Numbered from the stretch's first letter, positions 52,248 to 61,879 are shown. The stretch: 64,000 nucleotides of DNA from DASVTU01 sp036387415 (GCA_036387415.1 DASVTU010000039.1:496001-560000); one strand, 5' to 3'. Numbers and translations are program-made. The notes: a model not told the origin generated them from the sequence alone.

Positions 52248-54536
52248 TTAACTGTTGACGTTGACAATGCGCCGGACGGCTTCTGTAGAAGTGGCTGTCG
52301 CGGCGTGTTTCCATTTCGGCTCGCTGTCGCGGATGTATCTGTCGATGGCATCGTCGAGTGTTGGGAGAAGTGTGCCGCGTTCGCTTGCGAGGACGCTGTA
52401 GGGAGGTCGCGGCGCGACGAGTCCAATGTCACCTGTCGGGCGAGCTTCGATGAGATTTTCGTTGAGATGGGCGAGGCGCGCGGCACGTCGCGCAAACTCC
52501 GCCCAGGTTGTTGCGCCGTTGTTGGCGAGATGCCAGATGCCGCGCTCGCCGTCAATCAATAAATCGAGACTCGCATGGACTAAATCGGGGACGTAGGTCG
52601 GCGAGACGTGGGCGTCGTCGGCAGCCGTGAAAGATTGGCCGGAGGCGAGCGTGCGGAGCATGTAGGTCAGGAAGTTGTAGTCGTCCCAGGGGCCAAAGAA
52701 GGCGCTGGTGCGCGCGACGAGTGCTGACGGGTGTGCGTCGAGCACGCGGCGTTCGGCTTCCGCCTTGCTCCGCCCGTAGACGTTGAGTGGCGCAACCGTG
52801 TCGCTCTCCACGTAAGGCCGATTGGCGGTTCCGTCAAAAACGAGGTCGGATGAGAAAGTGAGCAGCGCGGTCGCGTTTTGCGCGCAGGCCGAGGCGAGGA
52901 TAGCAGCGCCGTCAACGTTTTCGCGGTAGCATCTTTCCGTCTCGCGCTCGGCATCATCGACGCGCACGTAACCCGCCGTGTTCACCACCGCCCACGGTTC
53001 ATACTCCGTTAATGCCTGCCGCACCGATTCGTAATCGGCGATGTCCATCTCGCGGCGCGAGAGGAGGACGTAGGCGAGGCCGCGCAGTTCGCACGCTCTG
53101 GCGAAGGCGCGACCGAGCGTGCCCGTGGCTCCGTTGATGAGGAGCGGTCGTGTCGAATCTTGTCTCATGTTGACGGTTCTCACCGCGCCGTTCGTCGCGG
53201 TAGATGCCCTCACGCGGCGACGACGCACGGATGGATAAATCAGACGTTCGAGACGCCGCCACCATCCCGGCCCCTCGATGACAGGATGCGTGTAGGAACG
53301 TCCCTGCGAGAGTTGAGCGAGCATGGGTGCGAGCGCGGTGGGTCGCGGCTCGGTTCGTTTTCCGCGCAGGTCGTAGACGCCGGATTCGTAGTGACCTTCG
53401 GAGCAGGTCAGCAGACGGTTCCAGTCGAATGCGCCGAGCAACGACCACGCCGTCACGGCGCGCACGTCAACGTCGCCCGCGCGTCGCAGTTCGCGCGCCG
53501 TATCCCAAACCTCTTTGAACCAACGCATCTGCTCCTCGCGCGTGCAGCCGAGATGCACTTCCGTTACCGCGAGCGGCAGACCATAACGCTCCCACGCCTC
53601 CGGCAAGAGGCCGCGCACTCCGGCGACTCCTTCGGCGAGCACGCGCACCGCTTCAACATCCGCGTAAGCGTGGCGACCGTTGCCGCCGTGCGTGCAAGCG
53701 GGGTAGCGTTCCATGCGGTCGTCGAGAAAGCGTTCGCTGGTCAAGTAATGGTTGACGCCGATGATGTCGGGCGGACAAGGATTGTCTAAAAACCATGCGA
53801 GTTCGGACTCAGCAATGCCGGCGCTAATGAAATATTTCCACATCGCGTGTTCGCGTGTGACGCGACCCGTCAGCAAATCGAAGGCAATCCAACGTCGCTC
53901 GTTATCGAATTCGGCTTGATAACGAAGTCGCGGCGTGCTGTAGGTTTTGCCGAGGTCGTCGGTCTGAATCAACTGCGCCGCGGGGTTGACTTCACGAATC
54001 GCGCGCATGGCGAGCACGATGGCGCGACACTGTGTAAACAACGCGCGTGCAAAACTCTCTGTGTCGCGGGCATGTGGATACCAGAGGCCGTAGAGCGCGC
54101 TGAAGCGTGCCGTGGTGAGAGGTTCGTTAACGGGAGTGTAGGCGTCCACCCACGGGTAACGGCGTGCGACGGCGCGTGCGTAGTCGGCGAGTTTTTCAGG
54201 GAATGAGGAATCGACGAGGCTCGTCGTGCGCGGGCCGCTGCCGTGATGGACGAGTCCGACGATAGGACGGATGTCGAGTTCGCGCAGGCGTCGGAGGCGT
54301 TCGTCAGGCCAAGACCAATCGGCGTTCTCCAATCCGTCGGGCGCGGTGCGTTCCCACAGGACGGGATAACGCAGAGCGCGCACGCCGAGCGCGGCAAAGA
54401 GGTCGAGGTCGCCGATGCGACGGTCGTGGCCGTTGCGTTCAAGTTGGTCGAAATACTGGTCGCCGACGCGGTTCACCGTGCATTCGACCCCGCCCCACAG
54501 TTCGACCTCGCTGTGGCAAACTACATCTCCCTCCAT
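52248..54536 (-). CDS. Fusion of GH1-like glycosidase and RmlD-like sugar-nucleotide reductase
   Basis: The ATG at 54536 follows GGAGGAG. In the 762-residue product, residues about 10-420 form a GH1-like TIM barrel with acid/base Glu138 (TPVNEP) and nucleophile Glu326 (AVTEVHLG). Residues about 457-745 form an RmlD-like Rossmann domain with LLINGATGTLG, the YGRSK catalytic pair (Tyr about 587, Lys about 591) and DLVFDGTANRPYVESD. RmlD makes dTDP-L-rhamnose from dTDP-4-keto-rhamnose. The linker near 430-455 is basic. No signal peptide is present, so it acts in the cytoplasm. I have seen this type of fusion in bacteria; its real reaction is not known. Confidence 0.85.
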   Translation of the reverse strand: MEGDVVCHSEVELWGGVECTVNRVGDQYFDQLERNGHDRRIGDLDLFAALGVRALRYPVLWERTAPDGLENADWSWPDERLRRLRELDIRPIVGLVHHGSGPRTTSLVDSSFPEKLADYARAVARRYPWVDAYTPVNEPLTTARFSALYGLWYPHARDTESFARALFTQCRAIVLAMRAIREVNPAAQLIQTDDLGKTYSTPRLRYQAEFDNERRWIAFDLLTGRVTREHAMWKYFISAGIAESELAWFLDNPCPPDIIGVNHYLTSERFLDDRMERYPACTHGGNGRHAYADVEAVRVLAEGVAGVRGLLPEAWERYGLPLAVTEVHLGCTREEQMRWFKEVWDTARELRRAGDVDVRAVTAWSLLGAFDWNRLLTCSEGHYESGVYDLRGKRTEPRPTALAPMLAQLSQGRSYTHPVIEGPGWWRRLERLIYPSVRRRRVRASTATNGAVRTVNMRQDSTRPLLINGATGTLGRAFARACELRGLAYVLLSRREMDIADYESVRQALTEYEPWAVVNTAGYVRVDDAERETERCYRENVDGAAILASACAQNATALLTFSSDLVFDGTANRPYVESDTVAPLNVYGRSKAEAERRVLDAHPSALVARTSAFFGPWDDYNFLTYMLRTLASGQSFTAADDAHVSPTYVPDLVHASLDLLIDGERGIWHLANNGATTWAEFARRAARLAHLNENLIEARPTGDIGLVAPRPPYSVLASERGTLLPTLDDAIDRYIRDSEPKWKHAATATSTEAVRRIVNVNS

Positions 54537-54779
54537 GCTCGTCTCCTCCTGCTTGCTCGCCCCTCGTTGTTGACAAAAGCGTCGCTGCTCTCCGGCGGCC
54601 TTCGCATGAGGAAGCCGCACGGCGAGCGTCTCTGTAGATAAACTGACGGGGGTTTTAACTGTTTAAGTTACAGGATAGCAGGGCGGTGTGTCTGTACTGT
54701 TACGTACGGTCGCGGTTCATCCCGAAATCTACTTTTGGGCCTGATTTTATGCGGCTTTTTTGAGGTTTTCGGACGATTC

Positions 54780-56456
54780 TTAGTCGCTTCGGGCGGCGGC
54801 GACGGGTTCGTGTTCGGCGTCGATGGTGGTTAGTTCGGCCATCATCATGCGCTCGCCCGTCTCGGCACGACATGCTTCTACGGTCGGCGGGCTGTAGGCG
54901 GCGTCGCCCTCGCGCGGCAGACGGAAGGAGACGAGCAGCGCCAACCCTGCCAGCGCCGTCCCGACCCAGAAGACCTTGTGAATCGCGACGGCCAACGAAT
55001 CCTGTAGAGCTTCAAGGGCGTCGGGCGGCAAGGCGGCGCGCGCCTGTGGTTCGATGAGTGCGTTGGGGTTGGCGGCGAGTTCCGCCGCACGCGCGGGCGT
55101 TAGGCCGTGTGCGCCGTTCTGCGCGAATTTGTTCAACTGCGCGGCGAGTCCAGCCGAGAGCACGGCACCCATGATGGCGACGCCGACCGCGCCTCCGATG
55201 GAACGCGAAAACTGATTGAGCGAAGTAGCGATGCCGAGTTGCGTGCGCGGCACGGCTTGCTGCACGGCGATAAGGAGCGTCAGCATCGTCAGGCCGAGTC
55301 CCGCGCCAATCATGATAAGGTCGAGGTAGAGCCACATGCGCGGCGTCGTGCGTTGATAATTCGAGAGCAGCGCGAAGCCGACCGTGAGCACGATGAAGCC
55401 GACGATACACGTCGGGCGGTATCCTACTTTCAACAGCAGTCGCCCGCCGACCACCGAGAGTCCGACCCAACTCAACATGAGCGGCATCAGCAGAGAGCCT
55501 GCTTCGGTCGCCGTGGCTCCGAGCGCGCCCTGTGCGAAAAGCGGCACGAACGAGATGGCGCCGAACATCGAAACGCCCGCCAGAAATCCTGCGGTGGTGG
55601 CGACGGCGACCACACGGTTGCGAAACATCTTGAAAGGCACCACGGGGTCTGCCGCGCGACGCTCCACCCACACGAACAGCGCCGCGAGCAAGCCCGCTCC
55701 GGCAAACAGCGTGAGATTGCGCGGCGAGGCCAGAGTCTCAACGCTTGCGCCGCCTTCGACGAGCGCAAGCATCAAGAGCGAGATGGCGGCCATCAAGAGT
55801 GCTGCGCCCGCGTAGTCAATCGTGGGTCGTTCAGTCCGCACGGGTTCCTTGAGCGCGAGACCCATAATCAGAGCCGCCGCGAGTCCCACAGGGATGTTGA
55901 TGTAAAAGACCCAACGCCAAGAGAGTTGGTCTGTGATGAAGCCGCCCGCGACGGGGCCAATCACGCTCGATAGTCCCCACACGCCGCTAAAGAGCGCCTG
56001 CATCCGCGCACGTTCTTTGAGCGTGTAGATGTCGCCGATGATGGTCATGCCGAGCGGGACGAGCGCGCCCGCGCCCAATCCCTGCACCGCGCGGAAGACG
56101 ATTAACTGCGTCATCGAAGTTGACATGCCGGAGAGGACGGAGCCGAGAAGAAAGATCCCGATGCCGATTTGATAAAAGAGACGGCGACCGTAGAGGTCTG
56201 AGAGTTTGCCCCAGACGGGCACGGTCACGGTCGAGGTAATCAGGTAAGCCGAGAAGACCCAACTGTAACGATTCAGCCCGCCGAGCGACGCAATCACAGT
56301 CGGCATCGCCGTGCCGACCACCGTGGCTTCGAGCGCGGCCAAAAACATCCCCGTCATGACGCCCGCCGTGACAGCCCAACGTCGTCGCGCAGACATCAAC
56401 AGCGTCGGCTTCACATCCACGGCATCAGCCGTCTTCGTTTCTCCCGAATCTTTCAT
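54780..56456 (-). CDS. DHA2/EmrB-type MFS drug exporter
   Basis: The 558-residue transporter has about 14 predicted transmembrane helices. The family motifs are VWGKLSDLYGRR (loop 2-3, motif A) and VFRAVQGLGAGALVPLGMTIIGDIYTLKERARMQALFSGVWGLSSVIGPVAGGFITDQLSWRWVFYINIPVG (motifs B and C). The pattern LAALEATVVGTAMPTV with a membrane acidic residue in helix 1 is typical of multidrug proton antiporters. It stands alone, without an MFP partner or a regulator nearby. GAGGGAAG is next to the ATG. Confidence 0.93.
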   Translation of the reverse strand: MKDSGETKTADAVDVKPTLLMSARRRWAVTAGVMTGMFLAALEATVVGTAMPTVIASLGGLNRYSWVFSAYLITSTVTVPVWGKLSDLYGRRLFYQIGIGIFLLGSVLSGMSTSMTQLIVFRAVQGLGAGALVPLGMTIIGDIYTLKERARMQALFSGVWGLSSVIGPVAGGFITDQLSWRWVFYINIPVGLAAALIMGLALKEPVRTERPTIDYAGAALLMAAISLLMLALVEGGASVETLASPRNLTLFAGAGLLAALFVWVERRAADPVVPFKMFRNRVVAVATTAGFLAGVSMFGAISFVPLFAQGALGATATEAGSLLMPLMLSWVGLSVVGGRLLLKVGYRPTCIVGFIVLTVGFALLSNYQRTTPRMWLYLDLIMIGAGLGLTMLTLLIAVQQAVPRTQLGIATSLNQFSRSIGGAVGVAIMGAVLSAGLAAQLNKFAQNGAHGLTPARAAELAANPNALIEPQARAALPPDALEALQDSLAVAIHKVFWVGTALAGLALLVSFRLPREGDAAYSPPTVEACRAETGERMMMAELTTIDAEHEPVAAARSD

Positions 56457-56604
56457 CTTCCCTCGACACGAAAAACTTCAATCTGCAAAACAGTTGACCG
56501 CTCAAACTCGAACCACTTCGAGCGAGCACAACCACGTCCGTCAGCGAAACAGAAATAAACTTGCCTGATGCGCGGGTTGTTGGTCAAACGCTGGCATCAA
56601 TACA

Positions 56605-56636
56605 TCTCCCGTCAATCGCTAAAGATTGACGGGAGA
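56605..56636 (-). terminator. Hairpin terminator after the 80-residue protein gene
   Basis: A perfect 13-bp stem (56605-56617 with 56624-56636) has a 6-base loop. It lies 44 bases after the stop codon. The following T tract is weak, so it may also stabilise RNA. Confidence 0.75.
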
Positions 56637-56679
56637 AATGGTGGACGAAAACTCCTCTTTAAGAGTTGGTGTCCACGAA

Positions 56680-56919
56680 TCAGGCGGCGGTTTTGTTCGC
56701 TTCGGGTTTCCAGAAGGCCTGTTTGGCTTTGACGTAGGCTTGAACGGCGAGGCGCGTGGCGGCGCTGAGGTTGTTGAAGGCAGAGGGTTTCTGCTCCTGC
56801 ATTTCCAACAGTCGTTCGTAGAAAGGATTGAGGTCAAACTCGGTGGCCGCCGCGCTCGTCACTGTTGCGACGAGCGGCGCGACGCTCTGTTGTTTGGTAG
56901 TTTTCTTTTGACGTTTCAT
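56680..56919 (-). CDS. Small helical protein of 79 residues
   Basis: The ATG at 56919 has AAGGGG 8 bases upstream. The protein has a basic Gln-rich N-terminus (MKRQKKTTKQQ) and then FDLNPFYERLLEMQEQKPSAFNNLSAATRLAVQAYVKAKQAFWK, probably two or three helices. The family is not recognised. It follows the zinc-ribbon-like protein by 17 bases, so the two are co-transcribed. Confidence 0.65.
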   Translation of the reverse strand: MKRQKKTTKQQSVAPLVATVTSAAATEFDLNPFYERLLEMQEQKPSAFNNLSAATRLAVQAYVKAKQAFWKPEANKTAA

Positions 56920-56935
56920 CACGATGCCCCTTGTC

Positions 56936-57178
56936 TTATGCGCGTTCTTCGCGTCCCGCGCCCTGCGCTTTACCCGTTTGATTCTTTTCGTTTACGCGGC
57001 GCGATTTATTCGCGTCCGGCAAGTTCACAATCTTCGGCCCCTCGACGCACGCGCAAGCCGACATTGACGGCAGGCGCTCGCCCGCCGACTGTCGCTCCGG
57101 CGCATAGACCGCCGCGCCACACTCCGAACAGGTTCCGGTTTTGATATAAGCGGGCAATACTTTTTTCGCTTCACTCAT
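56936..57178 (-). CDS. Small zinc-binding-like protein of 80 residues
   Basis: The ATG at 57178 has an AAGGAG site at standard distance. AYIKTGTCSECGAAVYAPERQ and a later SACAC give a possible CxxC/CxC zinc site. The C-terminal part is basic and hydrophilic (PDANKSRRVNEKNQTGK). Family not recognised. It is upstream of the small helical gene on the same strand. Confidence 0.65.
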   Translation of the reverse strand: MSEAKKVLPAYIKTGTCSECGAAVYAPERQSAGERLPSMSACACVEGPKIVNLPDANKSRRVNEKNQTGKAQGAGREERA

Positions 57179-57283
57179 CACGAACTCCTTACAAAACACT
57201 TGCTTCCAACGCACTCTTAAAGATGCTGCTTCGGCGTCCGTCATTCACCCTTCGACCGACCGCGCACCGGAGTTGAATAAAAA

Positions 57284-57310
57284 GGCGTTAGACACGCTTC
57301 ATCTAACGCC
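57284..57310 (-). terminator. Rho-independent terminator after CvpA/CAP gene
   Basis: A perfect 9-bp stem (57284-57292 with 57302-57310) is followed on the minus strand by TTTTTATTC. It is 140 bases after the CvpA/CAP stop. A second, longer imperfect hairpin lies at about 57395-57441. Confidence 0.75.
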
Positions 57311-57451
57311 CTCCCGATTTGTCTGCCGAAAGAAACTTTCGCCGCACTCTTTAGATGCCCCTCGCCCCGCGCATGTTGTAAGGAAAAAGTAAAAACGCAA
57401 AAGTAGAGTGAAGCCGTCTTCTTCACTTTCGCCTTTTGCCTTGTTGCAGAG

Positions 57452-58408
57452 TTAGTTGCGGAAATTTTGCGTCGCCATGAGGCCGCGCGAGCCGCCGTCC
57501 ATGATGCCGATGCCGACGCGTCCAAACTCTGTGCGGAGGATGTTGGCGCGGTGTCCGGGCGAGTTCATCAGGCCGGTGTGGGCGATGGAGAGCGTGGGCG
57601 CGAGCGCGAGATTTTCGCCCGCGATGCGGAAGACGACGCCCGCGTCGCGGATGCGGTCGAAGGGGTCGCGTCCTTCGGGCGTCTGGTGTGCGAAATAGCC
57701 GCGCGCGAACATGTCAGCCGAATGGCGACGCGCCACTTCCGTCAGTTCAGGGTCGGGCGCGAGAGGCCGTAGTCCGACCGAGACGCGTTCACGATTCACT
57801 AGTTCGAGCATCTGCGCTTCCAACTCCGGTCGCGGACGCGTGTTGGCAACCTTGTAAGGCAACTCGACGCGCTCGTCGGATTCGGGGCGAATCGTCCGCA
57901 TGTTAAGCGTCTGCCGGATGGCCTGGTCGAAGATGGGCGCGAGCGCGGCCTCGAAGCGTTCGGTGGAAGCGGCGAGACGGTTCGCCAGAGTGCTCGCGCG
58001 CGCCGTATCGCGCACGCCTTCCGGCAGTGGCATCGACAAGAGGAGCGCGGCGGCGATTGATGCGGAAATCAATCCGTTGACTAATCCCGGCGCGACGCCA
58101 AACGCACGATTCAAACTCCCTTCATGCGTCTCCCTCGACACGCGACGCACAAGCATGTATCCGAGAAAATGAATGAGTATGCCCGCCGCAAGCACCGTCA
58201 GGAAAAAGGCGATGGGCATGTCCCAACCGTCAGGCCAGTTCATGCGCGGCGCGAGCCAGTGTGCGACGTGCTGGTAAAAACGCAGTCCGAGCAGCAGGCT
58301 ACCTATCCAACGCGCGAGGTCGAGCATTCCGAGGACGAAGCCCCGACGCCAACCCTGAAAGACGGCCAGCAATACGACGAACACAAGCAGGATGTCGATA
58401 TAGTTCAA
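57452..58408 (-). CDS. CvpA-like membrane domain fused to CAP/SCP domain
   Basis: The TTG at 58408 (GAGATAACGCAC upstream) gives an N-terminus LNYIDILLVFVVLLAVFQGWRRGFVLGMLDLARW, a hallmark of CvpA-family membrane proteins; four helices are predicted in residues 1-140. Residues about 190-318 are a CAP/SCP (YkwD-like) domain: MLELVNRERVSVGLRPLAPDPELTEVARRHSADM, HQTPEGRDPFDR, GENLA and NSPGHRANIL, with the metal-site His and Glu residues present. The CAP part is likely outside the membrane. CvpA/CAP fusions are known but uncharacterised. Confidence 0.85.
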   Translation of the reverse strand: MNYIDILLVFVVLLAVFQGWRRGFVLGMLDLARWIGSLLLGLRFYQHVAHWLAPRMNWPDGWDMPIAFFLTVLAAGILIHFLGYMLVRRVSRETHEGSLNRAFGVAPGLVNGLISASIAAALLLSMPLPEGVRDTARASTLANRLAASTERFEAALAPIFDQAIRQTLNMRTIRPESDERVELPYKVANTRPRPELEAQMLELVNRERVSVGLRPLAPDPELTEVARRHSADMFARGYFAHQTPEGRDPFDRIRDAGVVFRIAGENLALAPTLSIAHTGLMNSPGHRANILRTEFGRVGIGIMDGGSRGLMATQNFRN

Positions 58409-58651
58409 GTGCGTTATCTCAGACGGATGTGGAGAGTATCGGCCTCGCCACGGATGTCGCAGCCCGCGTCGGGTTCGGCGGCACAAACGTCTCCGTCGTT
58501 TTCAATCTCCGTAATGTGCTTTACGACGGACAGCCGCATTTGGATGTTTGTGGAATTCTTTATACTGCCTCCGCGCGTTCTGACTCTACTTGAGAATTTC
58601 GATTTTCGACAGCCGCGCACGACTGCTACGCGCTCGCTCGCGTCTACAAAG

Positions 58652-58739
58652 CAGAAGCCAGAAGCCAGGAGTCAGAAGAAAACTAGCAGCGATGCGCTCG
58701 CCGCTGTTTTCTTCTCTCCATTCTGGCTTCTGGCTTCTG
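58652..58739. repeat. CCAGAAG-word cruciform after third TonB gene
   Basis: CAGAAGCCAGAAGCCAG (58652-58668) pairs perfectly with 58723-58739 over 17 bp. Inside it, AGAAGAAAAC (58674-58683) pairs perfectly with 58706-58715. At the centre AGCAGCGA and TCGCCGCT also pair loosely. The element starts 40 bases beyond the stop of the TonB gene. The rest of 58409-58780 has no gene. Confidence 0.85.
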
Positions 58740-58780
58740 ACTCCTGAATCCTCTCGTTCTCTTTCGCAATCGTCCGGCTT

Positions 58781-61700
58781 TTAGAAGCTGAGGCGGATTA
58801 AGGCTTCGATGCGACGGTTGCCCGCCGATTGTCCGCCTCCACCTCCGCCGCCGCCGAAGCCTCCGGCAGACGTGATTGATTGACCGAAGAGTGACGAACT
58901 GAGGTTGCCGACGGGCGTGCCCGCGTTGGTGCGATTGAAAAGATTCTGGACGTTGAGCGAAAGCGTCAGGTTGTAGCGTCGCTCGGACGCCGTGGCATCG
59001 CCCAGTGTGCCGCCGCCCTCCGTGCCGCCGCCACCGAGACCTCCGCCGCCCCGTCCGCCGCCACCACCACGACCACCGCCGCCGCCGCGACCGCCGCGAC
59101 CGCCGCCTCCTCCACCGCCACGACGACCACCCCCCGCCGCTTCGCGCACGTCGCCGAAGCCGATTGTCTTACTCGCGCGCAGATTGACAGAGAAGAAGCC
59201 GGGGCCTTCGCCGAAGTTGCGTGGGATGATGGTTTGCGATGCGTTGGGGTTCGGGTCGAAATCTCCGAAGCGTGTGCGGACGACGCCCGCTTTGTTCAAA
59301 TCGGTGGCAAAGGCGGGTCGCTCGTTAAAGAGCGTGTCGCCGTTGGTGTCGCGTCCCGTCGTGATGTTGAAGGGGCGACCCGAATTCGCCACGATGAATG
59401 GATTCAGACGAATCCCGAACGGCAGCGCGTTGATGGAACCGCCGATGAAGACGCGATGACGAACGTCCTGCGCCGAGCGACCGTATTCGCCGCTCAAGTC
59501 GTACTGATTCACAGGAAAACTACCCGCGCCGTCGGTGTCGCCTTTGGCATAGTTCAAAGTGTAGTTGCCGAAGATGGTGAAGTTGCGGCTGAAGCGATTG
59601 TTGACGCTGACGATTAACTGATTCTGATTGAACCGACCGCTCGACTCATACTGAAAGATGTTGCCGACATCGCCGAATGGACGCACGCCGCTGCCGCGCA
59701 CGCCCGCGACGAATGTTCCGGGCAACGGCGCATTGATGTTGCGCGAGCGTAGGACGTGGAGCGTGCGCGCCGCGATGTAGCTGACCGAAAGCGTGACGCG
59801 ATAGGGCAGTTGGCGTTCGACGCTGATGGCGGTCTGCATCGTGTAAGGCGTGCGTAAATCTCCCGCGACGCGTCGAATGGTTTGCGGGATGCGAAAGTCG
59901 GTAAGCGTCGAAATCGGTGGCGCGACGGGAAATGAATCGAGCACGTCGAGGCCGTTTTCGGTCGTGACGACGAATTGCTGCTGGTTTTCGCCGTTGAAGC
60001 GCGCGGCCTGCAACGCCAGATTTTCGGGAAAACGTTCGTAGAAAAGACCGAAGCCGCCGCGAATCACGGTCTGCTGCTGGCGTCGTCCGTTCGCGTCCTG
60101 ACCCGCGCCCGGCGACCACGCGAAGGCGACGCGCGGGGCGAAATCCAGACCGTTGTTGACGTTGTTCTGCGTCTCGTAGCGCAGGCCGAGGGAGAGCGTC
60201 AGATTGGGACGCACGCGCCAATCGTCCTGTATGAAGGGGCTGAAATCGACGCGCGTGACGCGCGCCACGGGGTCGCCGCCCGCGATGGAAAACTGCGTCG
60301 CGCCGCCGCCACGCGCGCGTATCTCGGCGGGCGTCAAATCGAAACGCGCGGATTGAAAGAGATTCGTGCGGCGAAAGCGTTCGATGCTGGTGATGGTTTC
60401 GAGAATCGGCTGGCCTTGCGCGTCGCGTATGATTTCGTTGTTGGCATCGAGTCGCGGGGCGAGGCCGCCCGCGAAGGTGAAGGTGCCGCTAAAGTTCTGC
60501 GGCGACGAATCAGTCAGGCGCACGGCGCGCAGACGCCCGCCAGCTTTGAGCGAGTGTGTGCCGAGCGTCCAAGAAGTGTAGTTCGACAACTCGTAGCGGT
60601 CTTCGTTGTTAAAGGAAAGACCGACTTGCGAGCCGCCGCCCGTGAAGGCTTCGAGCACGCGAACCGTCGGTACGGAATTGTCGCCCGTCTGTTCGCGTCG
60701 TTCGCGCACGTACTGAAAACGCGTCTCGTTGATAACGCTCTGGTTGATAATCGACGTTTCGGTCATCTGAAACGTGTGCTGTGTGTTCGATGAATCGAAG
60801 GCGCGTTCGGGCAGCGAGAAATCGCCGACGCCCTGATTCTGGCGTTGATTGCGCTCGTAGCTGTAGCGCGCGACGACCGTGTTGGTCTGGTTCAACTGGA
60901 AGTCGAGACGCGGGCTAAAACTCGTCCGACGTTGCGGCGAGAGGATGTTTTCGTTGAACTGGATGATGTTGAAATTCGGGTCGGTTTCGTCGAGCACGAT
61001 GGCGTTGACGGCTTCGTTGTTGTCAATCTCGCGCCGTTCAAAATCGACGAAGAAGGAAGCGCGTCCCTTAGCGATGGGGCCGCTCAGGTTGCCGCCGTAG
61101 CGACGCGACTGGAATGCACCGCGCGTCGGCGCAAACGGGCTGCGCGAATTGAGGCTCTCGTCGTTGAAGTTGAAGAACGCCTGACCGCGATAACGGTCGG
61201 TGCCGGGCTTGGTGAAAATTTCGATACGACCATAACCGAGACGGTCGTACTCGGCTGAGAAGGGATTGCGATTGATGCGAATCTCGCGGATTGACTCTTT
61301 GGGCGGAAGGCGTCCGCCAGTGAATCCGTCGAGGAAAATCTCGCCGCCCCCGCCCGTCCCAGCGGACGGCCCCGCCAACGCTTGCAAGGCTTCTGTTAAA
61401 TCGTCCGGGTCGTCGGGCAAGGCGTCGAGGTCTGCGCCGCGCAGGACGACCGCGCCCGCGTTGTTCTCCGGCTCCGTGTTGATGGGAGCTTCGTCAGTCA
61501 CCGTCACCACTTCCTGTTCGATGGCGATGCCGAGCGTGATGTCGAGCGGCGCGGCGCGTCCGGCGGCGATTTCGACCTCCGCGTTTTCATAAAGCGCGAA
61601 ACCTTCGGCCACGACGCGCACTGTATAACGCCCCGGCGCGAGCGCCGAGAAAGCATAATTGCCCTCGTCGTTGGTCGTCGCCGTGCGCTCGACGCCGCTC

Positions 61701-61879
61701 GCGTCGGCCACCGTCACGGTCGCGCCGACCACGACGCCGCCCAACGGGTCGGCCACCGTCCCGCGCAGCGTCCCTGCGGACTGTTGCTGCGCCGTCGCCG
61801 TCATGCACAAAGAAGCCAACAACATCAACCCGAACGCCGCGACGAACACGCGCCCGATTACCCTCTGAAATAAATTCAT
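58781..61879 (-). CDS. TonB-dependent receptor with Gly/Arg-rich insert, copy 3
   Basis: The 1032-residue outer-membrane receptor starts at the ATG at 61879 with a signal peptide (VFVAAFGLMLLASLCMTATAQ). A carboxypeptidase-regulatory domain (GTLRGTVADPLGGVVVGATVTV), a plug with PDDPDDLTEALQALAGPSAGTGGGGEIFLDGFTGGRLPPKESIREIRINRNPFSAEYDRLGYGRIEIFTKPG, and a β-barrel ending EALIRLSF follow. An R/G-rich tract of about 45 residues lies in a late loop (residues about 930-975; encoded near 59020-59140), with a second poly-Gly run before the end. These are probably extracellular. Ligand unknown. Confidence 0.9.
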   Translation of the reverse strand: MNLFQRVIGRVFVAAFGLMLLASLCMTATAQQQSAGTLRGTVADPLGGVVVGATVTVADASGVERTATTNDEGNYAFSALAPGRYTVRVVAEGFALYENAEVEIAAGRAAPLDITLGIAIEQEVVTVTDEAPINTEPENNAGAVVLRGADLDALPDDPDDLTEALQALAGPSAGTGGGGEIFLDGFTGGRLPPKESIREIRINRNPFSAEYDRLGYGRIEIFTKPGTDRYRGQAFFNFNDESLNSRSPFAPTRGAFQSRRYGGNLSGPIAKGRASFFVDFERREIDNNEAVNAIVLDETDPNFNIIQFNENILSPQRRTSFSPRLDFQLNQTNTVVARYSYERNQRQNQGVGDFSLPERAFDSSNTQHTFQMTETSIINQSVINETRFQYVRERREQTGDNSVPTVRVLEAFTGGGSQVGLSFNNEDRYELSNYTSWTLGTHSLKAGGRLRAVRLTDSSPQNFSGTFTFAGGLAPRLDANNEIIRDAQGQPILETITSIERFRRTNLFQSARFDLTPAEIRARGGGATQFSIAGGDPVARVTRVDFSPFIQDDWRVRPNLTLSLGLRYETQNNVNNGLDFAPRVAFAWSPGAGQDANGRRQQQTVIRGGFGLFYERFPENLALQAARFNGENQQQFVVTTENGLDVLDSFPVAPPISTLTDFRIPQTIRRVAGDLRTPYTMQTAISVERQLPYRVTLSVSYIAARTLHVLRSRNINAPLPGTFVAGVRGSGVRPFGDVGNIFQYESSGRFNQNQLIVSVNNRFSRNFTIFGNYTLNYAKGDTDGAGSFPVNQYDLSGEYGRSAQDVRHRVFIGGSINALPFGIRLNPFIVANSGRPFNITTGRDTNGDTLFNERPAFATDLNKAGVVRTRFGDFDPNPNASQTIIPRNFGEGPGFFSVNLRASKTIGFGDVREAAGGGRRGGGGGGGRGGRGGGGGRGGGGGRGGGGLGGGGTEGGGTLGDATASERRYNLTLSLNVQNLFNRTNAGTPVGNLSSSLFGQSITSAGGFGGGGGGGGQSAGNRRIEALIRLSF

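Noticed and set aside
55107..55973. 288-residue plus-strand ORF rich in Arg, His and Glu
   Set aside because: It is antisense to the DHA2-type exporter with typical shadow composition.
59967..60793. 272-residue plus-strand ORF
   Set aside because: It is antisense to the third TonB receptor.
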